From positions 124,001 through 188,000 of the forward strand of contig QQUJ01000010.1 of the NCBI GenBank assembly GCA_008501635.1: a stretch of 64,000 nt of DNA. The letters run 5' to 3'. This document shows, piece by piece, positions 25,762-35,234 of the stretch. Position numbers and translations under genes: made by a program. The stretch's first letter is position 1. Each line of letters begins with the position of its first letter. The notes below the pieces were generated by a model. That model worked only from the letters and a program-made list of their open reading frames with translations, was not told the DNA's origin and did not search any database. The stretch comes from Pseudomonadota bacterium (GTDB lineage Bacteria > Pseudomonadota > Gammaproteobacteria > QQUJ01).

Positions 25762-28380
25762 ATGAAGACAACGACTCATAAAGCGGCGGACAGATCGCGC
25801 TGGAACGTCTGGTGGATTGTCGCCGCACCACTTCTTGTCGTGTGCGCCGGCCTCATCTACGAGGCTTATCTTGCGCAACGGGCGGAACAGGATCTGCGCC
25901 TGCGCACGGTCAGCGCGCTCTCCACCCTGCGCGCCCAGCTCGAAGGGGCTCTCAACAGCAATATCAGCCTGGCGCAGGGGCTGGTCGCGGTTGTCGCCAC
26001 CAAACCCGATATTGATCAAAACGAGTTTGTGGATCTGGCACGCGAACTGTTCCGCCAACCCTCGCAAATGCGCAACATTGCACTGGCTCGCGACATGGTC
26101 ATCTCGCATGTCTACCCCGTGGAAGCTAATAGAGCCTCGTTAGGGCTCAACTACATGACGCATCCCCAGCAGCGCGAGGCGGCCATACGCGTGCGCGAAA
26201 GCGGCAAGATCGTCGTCGCCGGACCGGTCAACCTGGTGCAGGGCGGTGTCGGTCTGATAGCCAGAGCACCGGTCTTCGTGCGCGATCCCGCAACCGGGCA
26301 AGCCGGTCGGTTCTGGGGTTTGATCGCTGCGGTCATCGACACGAAAGCGCTCTATCGCGCCGCCGGTCTGGTAAATGTCGGAGCAAACCTACAGGTCGCG
26401 CTGCGGGGCAAAGATGGCTCTGGAGATATCGGTGACGTGTTTTTCGGCGATCCCGAAGTTTTCAAACAACAACCGGTGTCGCAGACCATTTCGCTGCCCC
26501 TGGGCACGTGGCGCATCGCTGCCATTCCCAGCGGAGGCTGGCAGGTCGATCATCCCGACGTGTGGCAACTGCGCACAGCCACGGTGGTGTTTGCGGCCAT
26601 GGCCTTGGTGTTCGCTGCCTTTTGGCGGCGCTATCTCAAAGAGCGACGGGAATCCGAGTTGCGCCTGCTGCAGGCACAGGCAAAGCTGCTCGCCGCGCTG
26701 GAGCAGAGCCCCGCCGGCATCATCCTAGCCGATGCGCCGGGCGGGGAGATCCGCGTAGTCAACTCGGCGGCGCTGAAGATCCGGGGTCTGGCAGAGGAAG
26801 AGATCTGCGGCAAGTCCTACATAGAACTGGGGCGGCTTGTTCCCACCTACCATTTGGATGGAAGAGTTTTTGATGATGACGAATTGCCGCTATCGCGCGC
26901 CATCCACCATGGCGAGAGCCCGCGCAACATGGAGCTGTTGTTGCACAAGGGGACACCCAACGAACGTTGGGTACTGGCCAATTCGGGCCCGGTGCGCGAC
27001 GATGCCGGTGAGATCATCGGTGGTGTCGTGGTCTTTTCCGATGTCACCGATGTAAAGCGCACCGAAGAACAGATCCGCCAACGCGCCTATTACGACTCCC
27101 TGACCGCCCTGCCGAATCGAGTACTGTTTCTCGAAGTGCTGGAGAAGGCGATCAAGCGCAACAACCGGCAGGGAAAGATCCTGGCGTTGATGTATATCGA
27201 CCTCGATCGTTTCAAGATCGTCAATGACACCCTGGGACACGATGTCGGCGATCTGTTGCTGCATGAAGCGGCAGGACGAATTCGCGAACTGATACGCGGC
27301 AGCGACACCGTGGCACGGCTTGGCGGTGATGAGTTCACCGTAATACTTCCCGAACTCACGCACCCCGACAACGCGACGGTGATCGCCGAGAAACTGATTC
27401 GCAAGCTCGCGGAACCCTATCAACTGATGGGCCACGAGGTGTACTCGGGTGCGAGCATCGGTATTACCTTTTCACCGGGGGATGGCCTCGCACCCAGCAC
27501 GCTGCTCAAGAACGCTGATATGGCGATGTACCAGGCCAAGGATCAGGGTCGCAACGCTTTTCAGTGTTTCAGCGCCGAGATGACCGAGCGCGCCGAATCG
27601 TTCGTCGCGGTGGAGAAGGATCTACGCCGGGCATTGGAACGCGGTGAGCTGCGCATGGAATATCAACCGATCTTTCAGGTCACCGCCCGTAAGGTCGCTG
27701 GTGTCGAGGCGCTGGTGCGATGGGAACATCCGGAGCTGGGAATGGTGGGCCCCGACAAGTTCATCCCTGTCGCCGAAGAGACCGGGTTGATCCATCGCCT
27801 GGGGATTTGGGTGTTGCGCACCGCCTGCCGGGAGAACATGGAACTGGGGGCGGCGCTGGGTAGAGACCCGTTGCGCCTGGCGGTCAATGTATCGAGTCGG
27901 CAGTTCCGATTGGGATTCGATGCCGCGCTTGTCGCGCGCATTCTGGAAGAGACGGGATATCCGGCTGATCGACTCGCGCTGGAGATTACCGAGTCGCTGT
28001 TGGTGGAAGAGGACAATCGAGTCCACCAGACGCTGGTCGAGTTGCGCGAGATGGGTGTGGCGCTGTCGGTGGACGATTTCGGCACCGGCTATTCGTCACT
28101 CGGTTATCTGCGCCGCTTTCCCGTTTCGGTGCTCAAAGTGGATCGCTCCTTCATGCGCGAGTTGGGACACAACCCCCGTGATACCAATCTGGTCGAAGCC
28201 ATCGTCGCCATTGCGCGCAGCCTGCAGATGCGCGTCGTCGCAGAGGGTGTTGAAACCGAAGATCAGCTGGCGCAGCTAGCCCATATCGGCTGCGAGTACG
28301 CGCAAGGGTTTTTACTCGGTCGGCCGGTCGCCGTTGCGGTTCTTGCAGAATCGTTGAACGACTCGGATCTGGTCGACTAA
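25762..28380 (+). CDS. Membrane CHASE-PAS-GGDEF-EAL c-di-GMP enzyme
   Basis: 872 residues. A membrane segment (about 17-37) precedes a periplasmic CHASE-like sensor (to about 275) and a second membrane segment near 278-296. A PAS domain (about 310-430) comes next. The GGDEF motif is intact near 521 with an RGSD inhibitory site five residues before it. The EAL domain begins VEALVRW near 647 and keeps NVSSRQF, EITESLL, DDFGTGYSS, KVDRSFM and AEGVETE, so both cyclase and phosphodiesterase activities are possible. It could make or degrade c-di-GMP depending on an extracellular signal. Its stop overlaps the convergent RuBisCO-like gene by 4 bases. Confidence 0.92.
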   Translation: MKTTTHKAADRSRWNVWWIVAAPLLVVCAGLIYEAYLAQRAEQDLRLRTVSALSTLRAQLEGALNSNISLAQGLVAVVATKPDIDQNEFVDLARELFRQPSQMRNIALARDMVISHVYPVEANRASLGLNYMTHPQQREAAIRVRESGKIVVAGPVNLVQGGVGLIARAPVFVRDPATGQAGRFWGLIAAVIDTKALYRAAGLVNVGANLQVALRGKDGSGDIGDVFFGDPEVFKQQPVSQTISLPLGTWRIAAIPSGGWQVDHPDVWQLRTATVVFAAMALVFAAFWRRYLKERRESELRLLQAQAKLLAALEQSPAGIILADAPGGEIRVVNSAALKIRGLAEEEICGKSYIELGRLVPTYHLDGRVFDDDELPLSRAIHHGESPRNMELLLHKGTPNERWVLANSGPVRDDAGEIIGGVVVFSDVTDVKRTEEQIRQRAYYDSLTALPNRVLFLEVLEKAIKRNNRQGKILALMYIDLDRFKIVNDTLGHDVGDLLLHEAAGRIRELIRGSDTVARLGGDEFTVILPELTHPDNATVIAEKLIRKLAEPYQLMGHEVYSGASIGITFSPGDGLAPSTLLKNADMAMYQAKDQGRNAFQCFSAEMTERAESFVAVEKDLRRALERGELRMEYQPIFQVTARKVAGVEALVRWEHPELGMVGPDKFIPVAEETGLIHRLGIWVLRTACRENMELGAALGRDPLRLAVNVSSRQFRLGFDAALVARILEETGYPADRLALEITESLLVEEDNRVHQTLVELREMGVALSVDDFGTGYSSLGYLRRFPVSVLKVDRSFMRELGHNPRDTNLVEAIVAIARSLQMRVVAEGVETEDQLAQLAHIGCEYAQGFLLGRPVAVAVLAESLNDSDLVD

Positions 28381-29735
28381 CTCGCCCGGTGGTGGGGTTC
28401 CCTATTTTCCTCTTGCGGGGGTTTCTCGAAGTGATCGAAGGCACTCCGTAACTCGGGGTGACTGAGCGCGTAGTGTCGCGCAGCAATGCCATCGCGGTAC
28501 GCTTCCCACGCTTGTACCACGCTGCGCGCTCCCGCCAGGGCGCCAGCGGGATGGGCGTAGACTCCGTGTCCGATTATCATCCCCACTTCCCGTATGCCGC
28601 CCGCGTCCAATATCGCGCCGAGGTTGGTTGCCTTCACGCCACCGCCGAACAAGGGTTGCGACGGCCGTATCGAACCCATGGGTTCCTGGTGGACGGCGAT
28701 CTCATCCGCGATGTCGCTGGAGTACTCCATCTGCGTGGCCCCGGGCGCGGGGACCATGACGTTATCGAGACCCGCCAGCCGCTGGAGTTTGGCCCAGACT
28801 TTATGGCTGACGCCATGGAACGGAACCTTGGCGTTGCAGGCGGTCATGCCGAAATGCGACGTCACCGGCACTTCGCTGTGCTGAGTCAATAAACGGGTAC
28901 CGGCGAGTCCCACGGCCATCGCGTTGACCATGACCAGGTCTGCGCCGTTGGCGACCGCCAGGTCATGATTGCGCAGAAGTTGATCGAGATCAGCGGTGAT
29001 ATTGGCCTGGTAGTAAACCTTGCGACCCAGGTGATCGGCGGCGCGTTTGGCCGCATCGCTGACGGCGCGCACCCGGCTCACCAGGGGAGACTCGTCGATG
29101 TCCACCAGCAACTCGTCGTCTTTCACCATGTCGAGACCGCCGATCAGGCTCTGGTAGGCCAGTTCGGCGAACAGGCCGGTGGGCGCCGGGCTGGGTTTTA
29201 TAGCGCCGATCAGCAGCGGTCTCCCGATTTCCGCCCCCAAGCGCTTACGAACATCCGTGGCCCCGAACTTGGGTCCGGCGTAGCGCTCCAGATAGACGAT
29301 GGGAAATTCAACATCGACCAGCTTGATGGAGATGAAGGGCTCGAGGTTGTGGATCTCGCCGGCTACCGCGGTGAGCAACAGTGCGATGCTTGATCCGAGG
29401 TTGCCTACCGGTATCGCGATACGCGCGCTCGCCCGCCAGAGCTTGCCGTACCCATTGCGCTGAAGTTTGGGCGCGACCGGCGGCATATCGGGTAGATCTC
29501 CGGCTTCAACGATATCGTAGTGGAGCAGTTTGGCGCCGTAACGCTCGACAATCGCGCGATTTTCGCCGGCCACTGTACCACTGGTTCCCCAGCCTGCGCC
29601 GGAGGTGCTGCGCGATTTGCACAATTCCACCGCAGCGCGAATAGGATTCTGGTGCGTCTGGTAGGAATAGGTGCAGATCAGGTAGTCGTCAGGGTTGGTG
29701 AGACCCTCCAATGCGGTGAAACGTTTGTCGATCAT
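28377..29735 (-). CDS. RuBisCO-like protein (form IV type)
   Basis: 452 residues with RuBisCO large-subunit fold landmarks, but the active site is altered. Retained: IKP (K180, equivalent of K175) and the carbamylation/metal motif KDDE (K205-E208). Changed: the K177 position is S182; H294-R295 becomes H294-F295; the H327 region is NVMVPAP; the flexible loop-6 lysine motif GKLEG is missing; and the phosphate-site GGG is IGHG. So ribulose bisphosphate carboxylation is not expected. RuBisCO-like proteins are known as enolases/isomerases in methionine salvage and as enzymes in tetronate/apionate catabolism. No companion gene is present, so the substrate is unknown. Confidence 0.87.
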   Translation of the reverse strand: MIDKRFTALEGLTNPDDYLICTYSYQTHQNPIRAAVELCKSRSTSGAGWGTSGTVAGENRAIVERYGAKLLHYDIVEAGDLPDMPPVAPKLQRNGYGKLWRASARIAIPVGNLGSSIALLLTAVAGEIHNLEPFISIKLVDVEFPIVYLERYAGPKFGATDVRKRLGAEIGRPLLIGAIKPSPAPTGLFAELAYQSLIGGLDMVKDDELLVDIDESPLVSRVRAVSDAAKRAADHLGRKVYYQANITADLDQLLRNHDLAVANGADLVMVNAMAVGLAGTRLLTQHSEVPVTSHFGMTACNAKVPFHGVSHKVWAKLQRLAGLDNVMVPAPGATQMEYSSDIADEIAVHQEPMGSIRPSQPLFGGGVKATNLGAILDAGGIREVGMIIGHGVYAHPAGALAGARSVVQAWEAYRDGIAARHYALSHPELRSAFDHFEKPPQEENREPHHRAS

Positions 29736-29815
29736 GGTGTCGCACTCCCTGTCTGTGCTGCGATCCCTGCCGGGCGATCAGGCATGAACGTTGGTGGCAT
29801 GGCGCTGCAAAACCG

Positions 29816-31789
29816 TTACTGACCTGCCACCTGCGCCAGTTGTACCAAAGACCCTTCGCGCATCAACGCTTCGAGGTCGAGGGTATTCAGCGGTTTACTG
29901 ATGCGCGCGCCCTGCATCAGGTTGCAACCACGCGAAGCCAGCCAGCGCAACTGCGCGTCGGTGTCGACACCGTCCGCCACCACCTCGATCCGAGTGCGCT
30001 CGGCAATGGCCAGCAGCGCCTCCACCAGGGTGCAACTGATGGGGTCATCCGGCAGATGGGTAACCAGCGAAGGAGCAATCACAATCCGGTCGATGGGGTA
30101 TCGCGTAAGAAATCTCAATGCCGTGTAACCGGTGCCGAAATTGTTCACCACAATGCGAATGCCCGTTTCGTGCAATGCGCGAATCATCGCCGTCACGGGG
30201 TCGGAGTCTTCGATCAGGAGGGTCTCGTTCATCTGGAGCGCGAGCGCGCTGGTAGGCAGGTCGTGTTCCGCAAGCAACCGCTGCAGGTGCGTGAGAAAAT
30301 TGGTGTTCGCCAGCTGTTGGGCGGTGATCTCAACATGGACGATAGGTTGGCTGAGTCCCGCCCGGCGCCAGGCAGCGGCGTCGGTTACGGCTCGTTCCAG
30401 CGTCAGTTTGCCGAGCGTGGCACTCATGCCCGATAGCTCGATGAACTCACTGAATTCGCTCAGCGGAACCATGCCGCGTTGGTCGCGGTGCCAATAGATT
30501 TGCGCCTCGATGCTGTCGATCACCGCTGCGGGGTAGCGGCCTATAGGCTGGTAAAGAATCTTGAACTGCTGGGTCTCGATGGCTTGGCGCAGTTGATCGC
30601 GCAGCGCGAGTTGGGTGGCCACCTCGCTGGACATGGCGGGATCGTAGAGTCGGAACTGATTGGTGCCGGAAGCCTTGGCGCGATACATGGCGGTGTCGGC
30701 GTTCTTGATCAGCGTCTGGCTGTCGCTGCCGTCGTTGGGGAAGATCGCAACCCCGCAACTCCAGGTCACGAAGGCACGGTATTCGCCCAACTGATAGTAG
30801 CGTCCAACGCAGGAGAAAAGCTGCTCGACGACTGCGGCGACCTCGCTGGGCCCGTTGGTCTCTTCAATGAGAATGATGAATTCGTCTCCGCCGAGGCGCG
30901 CCACCGTGTCGCCGCGGCGTACCGAGGCCTTCAGGCAGGCGGCGATCTTCTGCAGCAGCAGGTCGCCGTATTCGTGGCCAAAGTTGTCGTTGATCGCCTT
31001 GAAGCCGTCGAGGTCGATGAACACCACGGCGGGTCGCGATCCGTGGCGGGATGCCTTGCGCAGCGCGAGGCCCAAGCGGTCCTCGAGCATGACGCGGTTG
31101 GGCAGGTCGGTCAGCCGATCATGGCGGGCCAGATATTCCGCCTCCTCCTTCTGCTCCCGCAGTGCGTGGTTGGCTTCGGCGAGGCGGCGGATCATCACCA
31201 GGAAGAACTTCGGCATGATGATCAGGCCGATCAACAGACCAGTGACGACGCCCGGATGCTGAAACAGCACGTCGTCAAGGACATTGGCGACAAGGAAGCC
31301 GCTGATGCCGATCAGGGTAGCGGAGAAGAGGTAGCGAGGCCCGAAACGCAACCCGTTGCCGATCATGATCCACAAGAAAAGCGGATAGAAGCCGAGGCCG
31401 GCGAGTCCGAAACTGTAGGTGACATAGGAGGTACAGACGAGGTCGCCGACGATGGCCAGGTAGCGCCGCCCGATGAAGCGCTCTGGATAGCGTCGGGTCC
31501 ACCAGAGGTGAATCAGACTGTAGAACAGCCAGCTGAATCCAACGGCCAGGTTTTCCGCAGCGGTGGGCGTGAGGCCGTTGAGCGCGGTATTGGTAACGAG
31601 AAACAGCATCACCAGTCCGAGTATGGTGATACGCGCGATCGCCTGCGACTGCTCGTGAGAGACCTGCTGCGAGGCTTGAAAAAAGATGTGGTCTACTACG
31701 GACCGATGGTCAGTTCGACTGACCAGCGCGTCGTCCAGAGCATTGACAGCTTCTGTCTCACTAGCGGGTGGTTGATGGTGTTTTGCCAA
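29816..31789 (-). CDS. Multi-pass membrane GGDEF protein with degenerate EAL
   Basis: 657 residues from a TTG start with AAGG nine bases upstream; no ATG gives the same N-terminus. Five or more membrane segments occupy about 55-205. GGDEF is intact near residue 300 with RRGD inhibitory site. The EAL domain is decayed: IEAQIYW replaces the E-A-L-x-R-W signature, QMNETLL replaces EITES, NNFGTGY replaces DDFGTGY, and IAPSLV replaces KIDxSFV. It is predicted to be a diguanylate cyclase whose EAL domain binds ligand or partner instead of hydrolysing c-di-GMP. It lies 80 bases upstream of the RuBisCO-like gene on the same strand. Confidence 0.88.
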   Translation of the reverse strand: MAKHHQPPASETEAVNALDDALVSRTDHRSVVDHIFFQASQQVSHEQSQAIARITILGLVMLFLVTNTALNGLTPTAAENLAVGFSWLFYSLIHLWWTRRYPERFIGRRYLAIVGDLVCTSYVTYSFGLAGLGFYPLFLWIMIGNGLRFGPRYLFSATLIGISGFLVANVLDDVLFQHPGVVTGLLIGLIIMPKFFLVMIRRLAEANHALREQKEEAEYLARHDRLTDLPNRVMLEDRLGLALRKASRHGSRPAVVFIDLDGFKAINDNFGHEYGDLLLQKIAACLKASVRRGDTVARLGGDEFIILIEETNGPSEVAAVVEQLFSCVGRYYQLGEYRAFVTWSCGVAIFPNDGSDSQTLIKNADTAMYRAKASGTNQFRLYDPAMSSEVATQLALRDQLRQAIETQQFKILYQPIGRYPAAVIDSIEAQIYWHRDQRGMVPLSEFSEFIELSGMSATLGKLTLERAVTDAAAWRRAGLSQPIVHVEITAQQLANTNFLTHLQRLLAEHDLPTSALALQMNETLLIEDSDPVTAMIRALHETGIRIVVNNFGTGYTALRFLTRYPIDRIVIAPSLVTHLPDDPISCTLVEALLAIAERTRIEVVADGVDTDAQLRWLASRGCNLMQGARISKPLNTLDLEALMREGSLVQLAQVAGQ

Positions 31790-32043
31790 GATATCAACCT
31801 TTTCTGCTTATTTCTCATACCGATAGTTTGTGGATACAACTTGTTACATGAGCATTTGTAAACCAAATAGTCGCATGATGCGAGTGACTTGTACCGGTGA
31901 AAGATTTGAAACTTGGGAGTGTGAACCAGTACCGTTATGCGTGTGGTACCACGGTAATTCCTTATAAATTTTCAGGATAATGGGTTGGCGGTGCCTCTGC
32001 GAATGAACTTCGTTTGTATCCCCTGCCGGCGTGAGTAGCGACG
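31790..32043. other. Divergent intergenic region
   Basis: Separates the GGDEF protein from the 32044 operon. It holds several small inverted repeats: CGCAT-G-ATGCG near 31873, and GTACC with GGTAC near 31927-31949. No promoter pair is convincing, and no gene is seen. Confidence 0.3.
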
Positions 32044-32391
32044 ATGATCTGGCTGCAATTGGTGATGGCGGTAGCGATGATGGGCGTTGCGCTGATGCTG
32101 GGAGGCGCGGCGCTCGGTTGGTTGGTGGCGCGCTACCGGCTCCACGCGGTTCAGGTTGCCGGCGCTGATCCCGCGAGAGCGGCGCGCACCGGTCCCGTGT
32201 TTATCGCGCTTCTGGTGGTATGGACAGCAGGTTGGCTGGTGCTGTCGGTGCTCATGGCGCAAGGGGGTGGGCACCCCCCCGCCATTGTTTTACTGCCCGC
32301 CGCGGTGGGCTTGTGGCTGCTCGGCGTAGCGGGGTTCTGGTGTTATCGCTTTGCGTTGCGCCGCCTCACCCATGGGGCCCTGAACCGCTAG
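32044..32391 (+). CDS. Small membrane protein of unknown function
   Basis: 115 residues with three strong hydrophobic segments (about 3-28, 52-72 and 79-103), a basic loop at 30-48 and a C-terminal RRLTHGALNR tail. I do not recognise a family. It begins with ATG, has no clear ribosome site, and ends 17 bases before the HMCES gene, so the two may be co-transcribed. Codon use looks like the surrounding genes. Confidence 0.6.
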   Translation: MIWLQLVMAVAMMGVALMLGGAALGWLVARYRLHAVQVAGADPARAARTGPVFIALLVVWTAGWLVLSVLMAQGGGHPPAIVLLPAAVGLWLLGVAGFWCYRFALRRLTHGALNR

Positions 32392-32408
32392 AGGCGGATT
32401 GATTTCCG

Positions 32409-33071
32409 ATGTGCGGTCGTTTCAATCTCATCACCGATGCCCAGGGGCTGGTGGAGTTTTTCAACGTACTCTACTGCCCGGAGCTGACGCCCCGCTACAA
32501 CATTGCGCCGACTCAGGAGGTGCCCGCGGTGGTACTGATCGAAGGCGCACGGCAGGTGGTGATGCTGCGCTGGGGTCTGATCCCTTCCTGGGCCAGGGAC
32601 CCGGGCATCGGCAATCGCATGATAAACGCGCGAGCGGAAACCGCGGCGACCAAACCATCGTTTCGTGCGGCGTTCCGTCGTCGACGCTGCCTGATTCCAG
32701 CCTCCGGATTCTACGAGTGGCAGACGCGCTCCGACGGCAAGCAGCCCTATCACATTCACCCCGCTGGGGGTGGGCTCATGGCCTTCGCCGGGCTGTGGGA
32801 ACACTGGGAGGCGCAGGGTCAGGTGTTACGCAGCTGCACCATTCTGACCACCGCTGCCAATGTCACGATCGCCCCGGTGCACGACCGTATGCCGGTGATC
32901 CTGGACCGGGCCGATCATGCGGCGTGGCTCGCTGCAGACGCCTCACCAGAGGTGTTGCAGGCGCTACTCCGACCGTGTGCGGAGAACTGGTTGGTCGCCG
33001 ATGCGGTGAGCCGGCATGTGAACAGTCCCGCCAACGACGATCCCGCCTGCATCCAGCCGTTGACGCAGTGA
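32409..33071 (+). CDS. HMCES/YedK-type SRAP protein for abasic-site protection
   Basis: 220 residues with the SRAP-domain active site: MCGRFN puts Cys2 at the mature N-terminus, RYNIAPTQ, then MINARAET and FRAAFRRRRCLIPASGFYEW, and VHDRMPVIL carrying the conserved histidine. These proteins form a covalent thiazolidine crosslink between Cys2 and abasic sites in single-stranded DNA, shielding them during replication and SOS. The family is often listed as SOS response-associated peptidase. No LexA box was recognised upstream by eye. Confidence 0.94.
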   Translation: MCGRFNLITDAQGLVEFFNVLYCPELTPRYNIAPTQEVPAVVLIEGARQVVMLRWGLIPSWARDPGIGNRMINARAETAATKPSFRAAFRRRRCLIPASGFYEWQTRSDGKQPYHIHPAGGGLMAFAGLWEHWEAQGQVLRSCTILTTAANVTIAPVHDRMPVILDRADHAAWLAADASPEVLQALLRPCAENWLVADAVSRHVNSPANDDPACIQPLTQ

Positions 33072-33077
33072 ATACCG

Positions 33078-33719
33078 CTAACGGGTCGTGCGCGTTGCGC
33101 TCACCGGCAGTCGGGCGATGCGTTGCATCTCCGTACTTGCGAAAAGCGCGGGGTTGGCAAGATAGTCCAACAGGAAGTCGAAGCCGTCCTGTCCCCAGAA
33201 CAGTTCGCCGGCGACGATAAAAGTCGGCACGCCGAAAACGCCCTGCTCAATGGCTAATTGCGTATTGTCGCGCAGACGCTGCTTCACTTCGGAAGCATCG
33301 ATGCGGGTCCGCAGTTCATCATCCGCGAAGGAGTCGACCAGCGCGTTCCACGCTGCGGTCTGCTCCGGAATGTGCCCGTCCTGCCAGAGGTAAGTAAAAA
33401 TCCTGGCGACAGCCGATGGGTCGTTGTTCAGCGCCAGCGACAGGCGCAGCGGCGGAAGTGGATTGAATGGATGGGCGTCAGGGGTGCGGAACGCAATCTC
33501 TTTTCGTTGCGCCAGCCAGTGGCAATAGCGAAAGGTGAACAGGCGCTGGCGTTCCAGTTCGGCGGGCCCTTTGGTACCCCAATGCTTCAGCAGCCCGGCA
33601 AACAGTACCGGCGTGTAGACAAGATCTACATCGCCAGGCAGTCGCTGCAGCTGCTCATGCGCGATGTAGGAGTAGGGCGACAAAAAGTCGTAGTACCAGA
33701 TCAGCTTCCGTCTGGACAT
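33078..33719 (-). CDS. 2-hydroxychromene-2-carboxylate isomerase-like (DsbA fold)
   Basis: 213 residues. YYDFLSPYSYIAHEQL contains the kappa-class glutathione-transferase/HCCA isomerase active-site region with Ser in place of a redox CxxC; GVFGVPTFIVAGELFWGQD is the conserved cis-proline/substrate segment. The characterised enzyme isomerises a naphthalene-degradation intermediate with glutathione; many homologues have no defined substrate, and no aromatic-degradation genes are nearby. It lies 15 bases downstream of the lipoprotein hydrolase, in the same direction. Confidence 0.85.
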   Translation of the reverse strand: MSRRKLIWYYDFLSPYSYIAHEQLQRLPGDVDLVYTPVLFAGLLKHWGTKGPAELERQRLFTFRYCHWLAQRKEIAFRTPDAHPFNPLPPLRLSLALNNDPSAVARIFTYLWQDGHIPEQTAAWNALVDSFADDELRTRIDASEVKQRLRDNTQLAIEQGVFGVPTFIVAGELFWGQDGFDFLLDYLANPALFASTEMQRIARLPVSATRTTR

Positions 33720-33734
33720 AAAGACACCGTCCGC

Positions 33735-35129
33735 CTACTTATCCACCGCCTCAAGCCAGCGGCACTGCAATGGCTGCTCAGCCTCCGGCGTCGCGTTAGC
33801 GGTACCATTGACCATCAACTCGATGACGCGCGGGTCGGCATCGTAGTTTACATGCGCCGCCACCGGGTCGGCGATGGAACCGATCTGGAAGATATTGAGT
33901 GTGGGTGTGACGTTGACGCTGACGTTGACGATCTTCGCGCAGAGACGCGAATCCATGAAGTTCTCCGCAAAACCCGGCGGAATGGCGTAGCTCAACAGAT
34001 CGTTGGGATCGCTGAATGCGACGATGAACAGTTCCTTGAAGAGCCGCTTGTTGTAAGAGCGCCCCCCGGGTCTGCAATAGGCATCCCAGCGGCCCTCTAT
34101 TGCCGGAGGTTCGCGACCCAGGCGCAACAAAGGCAGTTGATTGGCCAGCATGTAGACACGCGCGGAGTAGTTGCGTATCCCTTCGTTGAGGTGTTCGAGT
34201 CGTTGTCGGTCGCTATTGGTTTCTGCCTCGTCAAGAAAGGCGCGCCAACGTTCGGCCTCCTGTTGCAGCATGTCGACGACCACCTGACTGCCAAGACTGT
34301 GAGTGATGAAGACGAACTCCGTGTCGGGCGTGCGTTGCGTGTGGGGTGCGAAAAACCGCAGGGCGTTGAGTCGATCGCAACTTTGCGCCGAAGTTGCCGG
34401 CAGTTCCGACCAGGTGCTCGACAGCGCCCAACAGGCTGCCTGGCTGGCGGCTTCCAGAATCGCGGTCCGTGACGTGCCGCGATACATCATGGGATCGGCG
34501 GCGTGCGAGTTCACGAACTCCTTTATCGATTGATTGACGCCCGCGCGCCGGTGCCGGTAGTTGCCGGACACGTCGTAGGCGAGCGCGGCCTCTTTTTCGA
34601 TGCGGGTGATTGCAGACCAGGTGAGTTCGTAGAATTCCAGCGCGCGCTTTTCGTCTTTGCTGAGGTAGCGCGTCACGTGTACTTCGCCCAGCGGTCCCGG
34701 TATCGGCTCCTGGGATTGCAGGGTGATCTGCTTGACGGTGGTGGCGACTTTCTCCAAGTGCAGCGCCTGGATGAGGTGTGTCTGCAGGCGGGCCGAGTAG
34801 CCGGGTTTGGCGCTGCCGATGCCGTGGACCATCAAGACCTTGAGTGTCTGGATGGCGTCCGCCGCCGGTGTTGCACGGTAGAGGCTTGCCATGCCGCCAA
34901 AGGCCGGCCCGGTCAATTCGCAGCGCAGTGTATTCTCCGCACTGCTGCGGTTTTCGAGCACTGCTTTGGTGACACCTTCCGCCATCGAAGCACAGCCCTG
35001 AAGTATGGCTGCAAGCACGATGATCGGCACAAGCGCCCTGTTGGGTGCATACCTTCGCGGCGTAACGCGGTGGTCAAGGTGGTGCTCGGCGGCGATTCCG
35101 CCTTCTTCATGGCTATGGGGGTCGTGCAT
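33735..35129 (-). CDS. Putative lipoprotein with alpha/beta-hydrolase fold
   Basis: 464 residues. A 30-residue hydrophilic lead precedes a hydrophobic stretch and an ILQGC lipobox (Cys46), longer than a usual signal region. Hydrolase landmarks are LMVHGIGS (oxyanion region) near 105 and FITHSLGSQVV with the nucleophile serine near 275; no clear family name. The EFYELTWSAITR segment suggests a DUF-type serine hydrolase. It is likely outer-membrane anchored. The isomerase-like gene follows by 15 bases. Confidence 0.6.
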   Translation of the reverse strand: MHDPHSHEEGGIAAEHHLDHRVTPRRYAPNRALVPIIVLAAILQGCASMAEGVTKAVLENRSSAENTLRCELTGPAFGGMASLYRATPAADAIQTLKVLMVHGIGSAKPGYSARLQTHLIQALHLEKVATTVKQITLQSQEPIPGPLGEVHVTRYLSKDEKRALEFYELTWSAITRIEKEAALAYDVSGNYRHRRAGVNQSIKEFVNSHAADPMMYRGTSRTAILEAASQAACWALSSTWSELPATSAQSCDRLNALRFFAPHTQRTPDTEFVFITHSLGSQVVVDMLQQEAERWRAFLDEAETNSDRQRLEHLNEGIRNYSARVYMLANQLPLLRLGREPPAIEGRWDAYCRPGGRSYNKRLFKELFIVAFSDPNDLLSYAIPPGFAENFMDSRLCAKIVNVSVNVTPTLNIFQIGSIADPVAAHVNYDADPRVIELMVNGTANATPEAEQPLQCRWLEAVDK

Positions 35130-35234
35130 CGTGCTCGGACTCCGGTGCCCGCTGCGGAAATCCGGCTCAGTTTGAAGAGAGTCGCCGGCTCATGCAACTG
35201 GGATGCAAAAGCGCAGCGGATCATGGGCTACGCG

